A DNA stretch of 64,000 bases from an uncultured Paenibacillaceae bacterium (GTDB lineage Bacteria; Bacillota; Bacilli; Paenibacillales; K13): the NCBI GenBank assembly GCA_913056365.1, contig CAJXLT010000009.1, positions 62,001 to 126,000 of the forward strand. The letters are read 5' to 3'. The notes below the pieces were generated by a model, which saw nothing but the letters and a program-made list of their open reading frames with translations, did not search any database and had not been told where the DNA came from. A program made the translations under genes and the position numbers. Positions 8,391-17,256 of this stretch are shown here, one piece after another (positions within the stretch are counted from its first letter, which is position 1; each line of letters begins with the position of its first letter).

Positions 8391-9829
8391 TTGGCACCGC
8401 TCCGTTTGCGCAGCGCACTGCGATATGGGAATCGAAGCACAGCATCCTTCCGCTCCTTCTTGCGGTAGGGCGAAACCGGACTCATGTAGGGAACGCCGAA
8501 GGAGTCCAACCTGCACAAATGCGTGATCAACACCAATATCCCGATCGTAATGCCGTATACGCCCATCGTGGCCGCAAGCCCCATAAAGATATAACGAAGA
8601 ATTCGACAAGGGATAGCCATAGCATAAGAGGGGACTGCAAAGCTGGAAATCGCCGTGATCGACACGACAATGACCATAACTGCCGACACAACGTTTGCTT
8701 CCACGGCAGCTTGACCTACGACGATCGTCCCTACAATAGACACTGCCTGCCCAATCGTGCGCGGCATGCGCAAGCCTGCTTCCCGCAAGATTTCAAAGGT
8801 GGTCTCCATTAGCAGCGCTTCCACAAATGCGGGGAAGGGCACCCCTTCCCTCTGAGCGGTCAGACTTAACAATAACTGCGTAGGAATCATGTCTTGATGA
8901 TACGTCGTCAAAGCAATGTATAAGGATGGGGCCAGCATACAAATAGCGAAAGCCGCATAGCGCAACAGCCTTATCAAGCTGCTAAACACATATGGCTGAT
9001 AGTAATCCTCTGCAGATTGGATAAAGTCCACGAACATCGTAGGAGCTAAGAGCACGAATGGCGTACCGTCTGTCAATATGGCGACACGACCTTCCATTAT
9101 GCCCGCTGCAATCGTGTCAGGGCGATCTGTATTGTAGAGAAGTGGAAATATGGTCAGCCTCTTCTTCTCCTGCAAGATTTCCTCCAAATACTCGCCTTCC
9201 AGCACTTGATTCACCCTGGCCTTCTCCAACCGTTGTTTCAGATCACGCACAAGATCTTCCTTGGCTACACCCTCCAAGTACATGAAAGCTACATCGGTTT
9301 TCGACTCGCTCCCTATCGTGATCGTGCATACGCGCAATCTGACATCCTTGACTCTGCGCCGCACCAATGTCGTATTCGTGCGCAATGTCTCAATGAACGA
9401 ATCACCGGGTCCCCTTACGACAGGCTGTGTTTTCGACTCTACGATGCTGCGGTCTTCCCAGCCCGGCAATGCAACGATCAAGCCATGCGCATGCCCTTCC
9501 ATCAAGAGCAGGAGGCTGCCGGACAAGACCTTGTCCAACGCCTGATCCATGCTCTGAACAGACTGGACATCGCTCGCATCGAGCATACTCATGCGAATCA
9601 CGTCCAGAGACACAGTCGGGTCATCCACACGATCCAGCAATGGAGCAATTACACTCTCCTGAATCGTTTGCCGGTCTGCCATCCCATCCAAATAGAACAA
9701 ACCTATATTGCAAGTGTGAGCTAAGGTCATTTCTCTGATGACCAAATCAGTGCTATCGCCCATCGCCTTCTTGATTGCAACAATATTGTCTTGCAAATGA
9801 TTCGCGAAAGCATTTCCATAATTGGTCAC
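8387..9829 (-). CDS. gerKA: spore germination receptor subunit A (GerA family)
   Basis: 480-residue GerA-family A subunit. A soluble N-terminal part of about 280 residues is followed by four or five membrane segments and a short basic tail. Diagnostic runs include VLEGEYLEEIL, GRVAILTDGTPFVLLAPTMFVDFIQSAEDYY and EALLMETTFEILREAGLRMPRTIGQAVSIVGTIVVGQAAVEA. The start is GTG at 9829 with GGAGGA 9 bases upstream. The A-C-B gene order matches B. subtilis gerK. Germinant specificity cannot be inferred. Confidence 0.93.
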   Translation of the reverse strand: MTNYGNAFANHLQDNIVAIKKAMGDSTDLVIREMTLAHTCNIGLFYLDGMADRQTIQESVIAPLLDRVDDPTVSLDVIRMSMLDASDVQSVQSMDQALDKVLSGSLLLLMEGHAHGLIVALPGWEDRSIVESKTQPVVRGPGDSFIETLRTNTTLVRRRVKDVRLRVCTITIGSESKTDVAFMYLEGVAKEDLVRDLKQRLEKARVNQVLEGEYLEEILQEKKRLTIFPLLYNTDRPDTIAAGIMEGRVAILTDGTPFVLLAPTMFVDFIQSAEDYYQPYVFSSLIRLLRYAAFAICMLAPSLYIALTTYHQDMIPTQLLLSLTAQREGVPFPAFVEALLMETTFEILREAGLRMPRTIGQAVSIVGTIVVGQAAVEANVVSAVMVIVVSITAISSFAVPSYAMAIPCRILRYIFMGLAATMGVYGITIGILVLITHLCRLDSFGVPYMSPVSPYRKKERKDAVLRFPYRSALRKRSGAK

Positions 9830-9897
9830 AACGCACCATCCTCCTTACGCTGTGAGTATTCCCCGCATAAGGGAAAATCATGAACTTGTGAATGCGC

Positions 9898-9943
9898 AAA
9901 AAAAAAGAGGACAACAACTGCATCTTGCAGCGCTGCTGTCCTC
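9898..9943 (-). terminator. terminator after the SMP-30 gene
   Basis: On the minus strand a long imperfect stem (GAGGACAGCAGC against CAGTTGTTGTCCTC) is followed by nine T. It separates the SMP-30 gene from gerKA. Confidence 0.85.
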
Positions 9944-9959
9944 TCTTCTCATCTATAAA

Positions 9960-10844
9960 TTAGCCCTGGTAACGCGCAACCGGTCTGCCCTGCACACCCG
10001 TCTTCACTTTGAACAAGCCGCCGGCTTGCGGCTGCTCCCGTAATGCTTGCTCATTGTTGCCGATTCGAGCGGTGGTAATGTAGAGCTCGTCCAGTTGCTC
10101 TCCGCCGAATGCGCAGGAAGTGACGTTAGCTGCAGGCACTTCGACCTTGGCGAGCTTCTTACCTGTATGGGGGTTCCAGCGCGACACTTGCCAGCCGCCC
10201 CAGTGACACACCCACAGCATCCCTTCCGCATCGATCGACATGCCGTCCGGTCCGCCGACTTCATCAGCCAGAGAGAAGATCACACGGCGATTGCCGATCT
10301 CACCGCTACCAGCATCATAATCGAACGCATTCACAACCTGCTCCCCTGAGTCGATGTAGTACATCATCTTCTCGTCGCCACTCCAGGCGAGACCGTTCGA
10401 GATGGTCACATCGGCTAAGCGCTTTGTCACTCGTCCTCCTGCCTCCAGCGTATACAGCGCACCGATCGGCTCGGAGCAATCGAAGTGCATCGTCCCTGCA
10501 TAGAAGCGGCCACGTTCATCGCACTTGCCATCGTTCAAGCGTGTCTGTCCTTGCGGCTCTTCATTCACATGTGCCACAAGCGTTACGTTCCCACTTTCCA
10601 GATTCAAGCGATAGAAGCCGTCCTCAAGTGCCACGATCCATGATCCATCCTCTGCCGGAACAGCCGCACCGATCCTCTGCTCCAGCTCGTATTCGTGCGT
10701 CTGCTTGTTGGCAGGCTTGTAACGATGAAGCTTCTTCCCTTCGATATCGACCCAGAACAGCTCTTGCAGCTGATCATCCCATACCGGTCCTTCCCCTAAT
10801 AAAGCTTGTTGATCGAGCACACATTGTGCCTGTAAAGTAAGCAT
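9960..10844 (-). CDS. SMP-30/gluconolactonase-like lactonase
   Basis: 294-residue six-bladed beta-propeller of the SMP-30/gluconolactonase/LRE family; members hydrolyse sugar lactones using one divalent metal. Candidate metal ligands are Glu in LGEGPVWD near the N terminus, Asn in TRLNDGKCDERGRFYAGTMH, Asn in ISNGLAWS and Asp in GGPDGMSIDAEG. I start at ATG 10844, with GGAGG upstream; two earlier in-frame codons have none. Substrate is unknown. No sugar dehydrogenase adjoins it, although a PQQ-type one lies at 17 kb. Confidence 0.9.
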   Translation of the reverse strand: MLTLQAQCVLDQQALLGEGPVWDDQLQELFWVDIEGKKLHRYKPANKQTHEYELEQRIGAAVPAEDGSWIVALEDGFYRLNLESGNVTLVAHVNEEPQGQTRLNDGKCDERGRFYAGTMHFDCSEPIGALYTLEAGGRVTKRLADVTISNGLAWSGDEKMMYYIDSGEQVVNAFDYDAGSGEIGNRRVIFSLADEVGGPDGMSIDAEGMLWVCHWGGWQVSRWNPHTGKKLAKVEVPAANVTSCAFGGEQLDELYITTARIGNNEQALREQPQAGGLFKVKTGVQGRPVARYQG

Positions 10845-10911
10845 GCGATAGCTCCTCCTCATATATAATGAATGATTATGTACTGCTGCCGATTGAGCCG
10901 ATTGGTAACTT

Positions 10912-11094
10912 CAACGGACACCGATGACCGTTACAGAGCGTATGGAGCGTGTGTGACAATGTAACGGACACGGATGACCGTAAGCGCTGAAAATACCGGT
11001 CAAAACGGCGGTTTGTTGCCGCTAATGGACATCGGCGACCGTTAGAAATTAAAAATACGTACTGTGCCGCTCTAACGGACACGAGTGACCGCTG
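10912..11094. repeat. four dispersed TAACGG-N10-CCGTTA inverted-repeat elements
   Basis: In the gene-free gap 10845-11284 four 22-bp elements occur at about 10912-10934, 10961-10983, 11022-11045 and 11073-11094. All resemble TAACGGACACnGATGACCGTTA, an imperfect palindrome. Spacing is about 49-61 bases. No terminator or gene is seen among them. Half-elements recur at 55840-56030. Function is unknown. Confidence 0.7.
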
Positions 11095-11284
11095 CAGCTT
11101 CAATAGACTGTCGTACAATCAGGCTTTCCGCCCACCACCGCTACTCTATCAGCATAGTATACTGTGCACTTCATGGCTAGTGTAATACAACAAGAGCTAT
11201 CGCTATGTCGGCATGTTCTTCTCGCGCCTGCAACGAATCCCTGCTTCTTTCGTACATATACATAATCGATCACAAGGAGGATTG

Positions 11285-11998
11285 ATGACTATCTCCCACT
11301 CCAACTCCATTCGTCCCTTTCGGCACCCTGCTTGGCGCATAAGTCTGCTAATCCTTGCTGTTGTCGGAATCACCATATGGGCTTATCCCTATTTCAACGA
11401 ATCTGTCTTCCACGTCCATGGATACAAATATAAGCTTGCAGCAACCGATGGCGCTACAAGCCTGTATCACTCCAATTCAGGTCCACCGATCCATGTACAG
11501 CACCGAACCGACTCCATTGTCAAAGTTGTGATCGATCAGGCTGCCTATACAATAACGCAACAACAGTCATTTCCCCATACTAGTTATACGGTTACAGATC
11601 CAGAGGGACGTACGGCTGTCGTGGAGGAGCGCAACGGACATTTCACAACCTATGAGAATGGTGATCTCCTGCTGTCCTTCACGGTATATGTCGGGGATGA
11701 AAGAATAATAGAAGAAGGGGATTGGCTCAACCACCCGAAATCGATTGTACGCGCAGCCGTCCCCCGCTATCATGAGAAGCAAGGAAGCTTCCCGCTCTTC
11801 CTTATCTCCATAGCTGTCCTCCTATATGGATGGTGCGGGTTTCGCTATAAGCGCGTGCAAGACTTGCTCTTCTATCTCACGCCATCTACTTGGTATGCAA
11901 AGGACCCGGAGCCGTCGGAGTTCTACTATTTCATGTGCAAGGTTGGCGGGATTCTCACTATGCTAGTAGCCGCAGGAATCTTGAGTCAATCGCTGTAA
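11285..11998 (+). CDS. membrane protein of unknown function
   Basis: 237-residue protein not confidently recognised. A basic N terminus leads into one membrane segment (about residues 18-35), then an extracytoplasmic beta-rich domain of about 130 residues, then two C-terminal membrane segments. The C-terminal part (YLTPSTWYAKDPEPSEFYYFMCKVGGILTMLVAAGIL) resembles short DUF6199-type modules. I start at ATG 11285 with AAGGAGG just upstream; the open frame starts 24 codons earlier. It is convergent with the sugar ABC operon. Confidence 0.7.
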   Translation: MTISHSNSIRPFRHPAWRISLLILAVVGITIWAYPYFNESVFHVHGYKYKLAATDGATSLYHSNSGPPIHVQHRTDSIVKVVIDQAAYTITQQQSFPHTSYTVTDPEGRTAVVEERNGHFTTYENGDLLLSFTVYVGDERIIEEGDWLNHPKSIVRAAVPRYHEKQGSFPLFLISIAVLLYGWCGFRYKRVQDLLFYLTPSTWYAKDPEPSEFYYFMCKVGGILTMLVAAGILSQSL

Positions 11999-12027
11999 TG
12001 CGGATGCAACGGACAGCGATCCTGCCG

Positions 12028-13119
12028 CTATCCCTTCACAGCGCCGCCCATCAAGCCTCTGACAAAGTACCGCTGAAGCGTGAAGAATACAGCGAGCGGC
12101 ATCAGCATGGAGATGAAGGCGGCAGCTGTCAGCAGGTGCCAGTCATTGCCCCGCGACCCGACCAGACTTGCGATCTTCATCGACATAACCTGTACGTCCG
12201 GCTGATTGCCTAGGAAGATCAGGGACACCAAGTAGTCGTTCCATACCCATAAGAACTGGAAAATACTAATCGAAGCCAAAGCTGGCACCGACAGCGGCAG
12301 CACCAGACGGCTGAACATAGTGAAGTTGGACGCTCCGTCCATGAATGCAGATTCGAATAGATCCTTCGGCAGCTGACTGATGAAGTTGTACATGAAGTAG
12401 GTAACGAGCGGCAGCCCGAATGCTGCATGCGCAAGCCAGATGCCCAAGTATGTACCGTTCAACCCCAAGCTCGTATAATCCCGCAGCACTGGAATCAAGG
12501 CTACCTGTATCGGCACAACGAGCAGCGCTACGATGACGACGAACATCGTGCGTCTCCCCGGAAATCGCATCCAAGCGAATGCGTATGCGGCGAAGCTTGC
12601 GATAAATACGGGTATGACCGTTGCCGGGAACGACACAGCTACAGTATTCCAGAACGACTGAGACATGCCTGTTCCCTTCTGCGTCTGGACATCGCCGCCG
12701 GGCATGACAATTTCGTACTGCTTACCGCCAAGCACCGCTTCGTAATTTTGTGTTGTGAATTGCAACGAAGCTCCCCATTCACGTTCTTGCACTTGCAAGG
12801 TCCTCGCGCGACGATTGGCCCAGATCAGCCGTTCACCATCTACGACAACCCCAGCACGAAGCTCGTCATCTGTGTAGGACCGTCCATTCACTTCAATCGG
12901 CTCGCGAAGGTCTGTATGCTCAGGAAGCGTAATCTCACTCGTCGCCGTCCACGTCCGATGCGGGAATACGTTCCACCAGCCCTCACTGAGAATATCTGCT
13001 GCAGGGCGGAATGATGATACGAACAAGCCAAGCGTTGGGATCAGCCAGATGAAGCAGATGAATCCAAGCACACCGTTGACGAGCCATTTGGATTGGCGCA
13101 GCTTCTTCTTCCGGCGCAT
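12028..13119 (-). CDS. carbohydrate ABC transporter permease (MalG/AglG type)
   Basis: 363-residue inner-membrane permease. It has six membrane segments and the cytoplasmic EAA loop that docks the ATPase (ESAFMDGASNFTMFSRLVLPLSVPAL). Between segment 1 (FVSSFRPAADIL) and segment 2 (SFWNTVAVSFPATVIPVFIASFAAYAFAWM) lies about 100 extra external residues absent from ordinary MalG. Such an insert is characteristic of the alpha-glucoside AglG subgroup as I know it. The start codon immediately follows the stop of the upstream permease gene. No ATPase gene adjoins, so a shared MsmX-type ATPase is likely. Confidence 0.9.
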   Translation of the reverse strand: MRRKKKLRQSKWLVNGVLGFICFIWLIPTLGLFVSSFRPAADILSEGWWNVFPHRTWTATSEITLPEHTDLREPIEVNGRSYTDDELRAGVVVDGERLIWANRRARTLQVQEREWGASLQFTTQNYEAVLGGKQYEIVMPGGDVQTQKGTGMSQSFWNTVAVSFPATVIPVFIASFAAYAFAWMRFPGRRTMFVVIVALLVVPIQVALIPVLRDYTSLGLNGTYLGIWLAHAAFGLPLVTYFMYNFISQLPKDLFESAFMDGASNFTMFSRLVLPLSVPALASISIFQFLWVWNDYLVSLIFLGNQPDVQVMSMKIASLVGSRGNDWHLLTAAAFISMLMPLAVFFTLQRYFVRGLMGGAVKG

Positions 13120-14202
13120 CTAATATTCCCCCTGCTTCTTGAATTGTCTCAAGTTAATAATGATGATCGGAATGACCGCAAGCAGCAGCACAATCGCTAA
13201 GGTGGAGCCATAGCCCGTATTCTGGAACATGAACAGCTGCCGGTAAAATTGCGTAGCAACAACCTCCGTATCGTACTGTCCGCCAGTCATAATCATGACC
13301 ACATCGAAGATCTTCAGTGTAAAGACAATGATCGTAGTCGTTACAGCAAGCAGCGTTCCGGCGATACACGGGAGCATGATGCGGAAGAAGATACGAACTT
13401 CACCTGCTCCGTCTATGCGTCCCGCCTCCAGGATGTCCTCCGGGATGCCCTTAATTGCAGCAGACAAAATCACCATTGCGAAGCCGGTCTGCATCCATAT
13501 GAGAATCGCGATTAAGAACAGGTTATTCCAGGGCTGCAACAACGTCGTCCACGCCTGTGGCTCTCCGCCTAAGGAAGTGACGATTGCGTTCAGCAAGCCG
13601 ATCTGCGTATCGTCAGGCTGATAGTAGTAGATGAACTTCCAGATAACACCGGCCGCTACGAACGAGATCGCCATCGGCATGAAGACGATCGCCTTCGCCG
13701 TCTTCTCGAAGCTGCTTCTGTCAGCAAGTACAGCGACCAGAAGACCCAGTGCTACACACGCGGTTGTACCCAAGAATACCCACAACAAGTTATTGCGCAA
13801 TGCTGTCGCCAGCAGTCGATCGGTAAAAATAGCAGCATAGTTGGCCAACCCGACAAAATCGACCGAATTCGGTCCAAAGAAACTGAGGTACAATGTGCGG
13901 ACTGTAGGAAGGAAGAGCAGCCAGCCGAGCAACAGTACAGCCGGACCTACAAAGACATAAGGCAATATTCTCCGCTTCCATCGATCCGGATATTGCTCCA
14001 CTACCCAATTGAAGGAATAATAGATAGCATAAATACCGAGCGCCCCCCAAGCAATAGCCACAATCGCATTCGCTATTGGCGGCAACGCTGTGTCGCGCAA
14101 TAAGAAGAAAATCATGCCGTGCACACACACGTTCGCGATCAGAACGAGTACGGATACCCCTAGCAGGCGCTGCAATTGACGTTGCTTCGTCTGTGCTTGC
14201 AT
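13120..14202 (-). CDS. carbohydrate ABC transporter permease (MalF/AglF type)
   Basis: 360-residue permease that pairs with the next gene product. There are eight hydrophobic segments, two before the conserved core (RILPYVFVGPAVLLLGWLLFLPTVRTLYLSF). The EAA loop is EDILEAGRIDGAGEVRIFFRIMLPCI. The start is ATG at 14202 with GAGGAGG upstream. It is the second gene of a three-gene importer operon with the binding protein and the AglG-like permease. Confidence 0.9.
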   Translation of the reverse strand: MQAQTKQRQLQRLLGVSVLVLIANVCVHGMIFFLLRDTALPPIANAIVAIAWGALGIYAIYYSFNWVVEQYPDRWKRRILPYVFVGPAVLLLGWLLFLPTVRTLYLSFFGPNSVDFVGLANYAAIFTDRLLATALRNNLLWVFLGTTACVALGLLVAVLADRSSFEKTAKAIVFMPMAISFVAAGVIWKFIYYYQPDDTQIGLLNAIVTSLGGEPQAWTTLLQPWNNLFLIAILIWMQTGFAMVILSAAIKGIPEDILEAGRIDGAGEVRIFFRIMLPCIAGTLLAVTTTIIVFTLKIFDVVMIMTGGQYDTEVVATQFYRQLFMFQNTGYGSTLAIVLLLAVIPIIIINLRQFKKQGEY

Positions 14203-14293
14203 CCTCCATCCTCCTCGCCATTTCATACCAAGCAGGAAGACAAGGCGCAGAGCCCTTATCTCACCCTTGGTATGGACTAAGACATAAACTTGA

Positions 14294-15715
14294 TTATTGC
14301 TGCCAGCCCTTCTGCATTTCCTCCAATGCCGTATCCAAATCGATCGTACCGCTTACATAATCGGCAACGCCCTTCCAGAACGTGCCTGCCCCGACCGATC
14401 CCGGCATTAAGTCAGAGCCGTCGAAGCGCACAGTCTTGGCATTCTGCACAAGCTCCGCCATCCGGCGCTCTGTTTCGGTCGGGTACCAATCCAGCTCGGC
14501 ATCGTTCATCGGTGCGATGACGCCGCCGGATTGCACCCACGTCTTGATCGATTCACCAGTCATGAAGAACTCCATGACAGCGCGAACCTCCGGGCGGTCA
14601 TGGAACATCGCATACAAGTCACCAGATATCAACGCTGGTGTTCCGAATTGCTCATCAATCGGCGGTAACGGGAACCAATCGTAATCTTCACTAGTTACAT
14701 CCGACGGGAAGAACGTCGTAATGAAGCTTGCCTGACGATGCAGCCATGCCTCAGGCGGATTATCGAACAACGGCTGCGGCGCATCGCCGAAATACGTCGT
14801 CACGATGGACTTCGTGCCGCCGTATACATAATCCGGATTCAGCCATATCTCAGCCATCTTCTCGAAGGCATTCTTCACAATCGGATCGGTAAACGGCAGC
14901 TCGCCGGTTACCCACTTGTCGTAGTTTTCCGGTGTTGTCGTGCGCAACATGATATCCTCGACCCAGTCTGTCGCGGGCCAGCCAGTTGCGGCCCCGGACT
15001 CTATGCCAATCGCCCATGCCGGATCTCCGTCTGCTGCAATCTGATCGGTCAGCTCGATTAGTTCGTCCCAAGTATCGGGAACCTCGTAGCCAGCCGATTC
15101 AAACTGCTTTTTGTTGTACCACACTAAGCTCTTCACACCGCTTCTCGCCCAGATACCTGCCATGATCTCACCATCAGGCCCTTTCATCGAAGCCATATCG
15201 AGCCAGCTTTGGCCATACTGCTGATTCAGCCACTCATCTGACATGAAGCTACGCACGTCTAGCACGTGACCGTCCGCAACGAAGCTATTCAGCAACCCCG
15301 GTTGCGGGAAGTCCGCAATATCCGGCGCACTGCCGCCATTGACGCGCACCGATATCGTAGCCTCGAATTCCTTCGAGCCTTCATAGGCAATATCAATTCC
15401 GGATTGTTCTTCGAAGGCTTCGATCGCATTCAGAAACTTAATCTCATCCTCGTCCGTGAACGGACCGAACATGGTCACAGTCGTGCCCGTGAATTCCCCC
15501 GCATAGGCGCGCTCCAGATAGGACTGTCCCCCTGCTTCGGCATTGCCGTCTTCACTGTCTTCCTCTCCGCTCGTTTCATTCTCAATCGGGACTGTATTAC
15601 CACCGCTCTCTGGTGCGTTGCCATTGTCGTTCCCCCCACAAGCGCCAAGCACTAGCGTGAACAACATGATGAGTGCTAGAAGCAGCATATGTTTGGGCTT
15701 AGCCCATACTTGCAT
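14294..15715 (-). CDS. extracellular sugar-binding lipoprotein (AglE-like)
   Basis: 473-residue solute-binding lipoprotein, first gene of the importer operon. The signal ends in LVLGAC with lipid Cys at residue 26, then a Gly/Asn/Glu-rich tether to about residue 65. The mature region fits the alpha-glucoside AglE subgroup: LVWYNKKQFESAGYEVPDTWDEL, GWPATDWVEDIMLRT and FDNPPEAWLHRQASFITTFFP. I start at ATG 15715, where AAGGGG is 9 bases upstream; earlier ATGs are badly spaced. A disaccharide such as maltose, sucrose or trehalose is a plausible ligand, by family inference only. Confidence 0.9.
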   Translation of the reverse strand: MQVWAKPKHMLLLALIMLFTLVLGACGGNDNGNAPESGGNTVPIENETSGEEDSEDGNAEAGGQSYLERAYAGEFTGTTVTMFGPFTDEDEIKFLNAIEAFEEQSGIDIAYEGSKEFEATISVRVNGGSAPDIADFPQPGLLNSFVADGHVLDVRSFMSDEWLNQQYGQSWLDMASMKGPDGEIMAGIWARSGVKSLVWYNKKQFESAGYEVPDTWDELIELTDQIAADGDPAWAIGIESGAATGWPATDWVEDIMLRTTTPENYDKWVTGELPFTDPIVKNAFEKMAEIWLNPDYVYGGTKSIVTTYFGDAPQPLFDNPPEAWLHRQASFITTFFPSDVTSEDYDWFPLPPIDEQFGTPALISGDLYAMFHDRPEVRAVMEFFMTGESIKTWVQSGGVIAPMNDAELDWYPTETERRMAELVQNAKTVRFDGSDLMPGSVGAGTFWKGVADYVSGTIDLDTALEEMQKGWQQ

Positions 15716-15803
15716 ACGTATCATCCCCTTATCTACATATTTAGCGTTCTTCATCACTATATTGAACAGTTGCTCCGATCATGAGTGACAAATTGTCGCA
15801 GAC

Positions 15804-15845
15804 AAAAAAACAAACCGATCACACGATACGTGTGCAATCGGTTTG
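15804..15845 (-). terminator. strong terminator before the sugar ABC operon
   Basis: On the minus strand, ACAAACCGAT-TG-CACAC pairs with GTGTG-ATCGGTTTGT around a small loop (15811-15845), followed by seven T. It ends the 15894-16211 gene. Confidence 0.88.
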
Positions 15846-15893
15846 TTGTTCATAAGGTATGTAGTTGTATTGTGCATGCAAGAGTCCAGAGAT

Positions 15894-16211
15894 TTAGCAG
15901 CTTGCCTCATTCGAAACTTCCGCTTCATGCTTCCATCGATAGACCAATTCGTCGAACCACTTCTTGTCCTTCGTCTGCAAGGCCAAGCCAATGACGTACT
16001 CCAGGCTTTCCCTGTAAGGCAAAACACTAAAACCGCTGTCGCTATCCAGAATAATGCGCCTCTGCTCTGCGTTGCGGAAGATGAAGTAGGGCTTCTGCAT
16101 ATAATATTCGATCCGCTCGTACTGCACAATTTGACCTTCGAACTTACTCGTAGGAGACGTAATCTTACACATCGCTCCTTCATGCAAGTTCAAATATTGG
16201 AACAAGTACAT
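15894..16211 (-). CDS. conserved small protein, IDEAL-like C terminus
   Basis: 105-residue cytoplasmic protein, not firmly recognised. The first 55 residues are beta-rich (CKITSPTSKFEGQIVQYERIEYYMQKPYFIFR). The C-terminal stretch ESLEYVIGLALQTKDKKWFDELVYRW has the pattern of the short helical IDEAL motif found in several Bacillus proteins. It is followed by its own terminator. The competing frame 15779-16183 reads through that terminator and looks random. Confidence 0.6.
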   Translation of the reverse strand: MYLFQYLNLHEGAMCKITSPTSKFEGQIVQYERIEYYMQKPYFIFRNAEQRRIILDSDSGFSVLPYRESLEYVIGLALQTKDKKWFDELVYRWKHEAEVSNEASC

Positions 16212-16320
16212 AGTCCTTCACCCTCTCATTCAATTGTATGCGCTTACTATTCCTTATTCGCTCCGTTTTACCAATTCCCTGCATGACTTATGGTCCAAAA
16301 ATCAATCCAGTACGAAAGAA

Positions 16321-17196
16321 TCATCGTTCGAGCTGTACAAGCACGGCCGTTTTATCATCGGAGGTCTTGAAGCGGGGCATGCGCAGACATTCCAGATCAC
16401 TCTCTTCAAGGGAGATAAGCCAATCCACATACCGTTCCAACCCCATATCCCGCACAAATTCAGCGACTTCCAATGCGCCATCAACTCTAGGGGCGTCGAT
16501 CGGCTTCGGCATGTAGAGCCCGTCGCTAATCAGGAGCAGCGATTGCACGGCAGAGCGGCTCAATCGGCCATATTCCGCAAAGTTGACAAAGGCGGGATCA
16601 CCGTTCAATACGGCATAGCCGCCGGGTCGGTTGGCCAACTTGCGCCCTTCTATAATTTGCGGTTTAACATATTCCCGCAGCGATTCCCGGCTCGACAGCC
16701 CTGCCTCCATTCCCTCCACCCACATCTGCATGCTGTGATCATCAACTGGAGCTAGCTGGTCATGGGTTACGACCCGGATGGTGCCGTCCCGATACGTGAC
16801 GATCAGCATGCAATCACCAGCATGAGCATAATCAATGAAGCGCTCACCAATACGTATGGTTACGGCACACGCTGTCCACAGCTGCTCCTTGTCAGCGGTT
16901 CGGATGCCGCAATGTTCCATCTCTCGGGCTAGTCGGTGATTCGCTTCACGCAGCAGCTCCAGCAGCGCTTCCGGACCGTTAGACATTCGATCTGCAGGAA
17001 GCATAGCTTGCTTATTCAGAAATTCAGCGATGAGTGAGGCAGCGAGCTTGCCTCCGGTATCGCCGTTCTGACTACGATACGGAACGAGTGAGGTAGCGCC
17101 ATCTATAACACCATATATGTGCAAGGCATCATTCCGAATGATCGCGTCTTCGTTACAGTTGCTGCTGCCTTGGATGGAAACAGTAGTGATATTCAT
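16321..17196 (-). CDS. PP2C-family serine/threonine phosphatase-like protein
   Basis: 291-residue soluble protein with the metal-binding motifs of PP2C phosphatases in order: VIDGATS near residue 30, FIDYAHAGDCMLIV near 122, LLLISDGLYM near 230, and SDDKTAVLVQL at the C terminus. The acidic residues that bind the two metals are present, so it is probably active. There is no membrane or sensor domain and no kinase neighbour. The target is unknown. It stands alone between the IDEAL-like gene and the sugar dehydrogenase gene. Confidence 0.87.
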   Translation of the reverse strand: MNITTVSIQGSSNCNEDAIIRNDALHIYGVIDGATSLVPYRSQNGDTGGKLAASLIAEFLNKQAMLPADRMSNGPEALLELLREANHRLAREMEHCGIRTADKEQLWTACAVTIRIGERFIDYAHAGDCMLIVTYRDGTIRVVTHDQLAPVDDHSMQMWVEGMEAGLSSRESLREYVKPQIIEGRKLANRPGGYAVLNGDPAFVNFAEYGRLSRSAVQSLLLISDGLYMPKPIDAPRVDGALEVAEFVRDMGLERYVDWLISLEESDLECLRMPRFKTSDDKTAVLVQLER

Positions 17197-17256
17197 AGCT
17201 ATGTCCTCACCTTCCTCTCATTCGCTGCAATCTGCTAATGTCGCACTTCTTCACCA

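Noticed and set aside
15779-16183. 134-residue minus-strand frame
   Set aside because: It runs through the strong terminator at 15804-15845 and overlaps the better-supported 105-residue gene.
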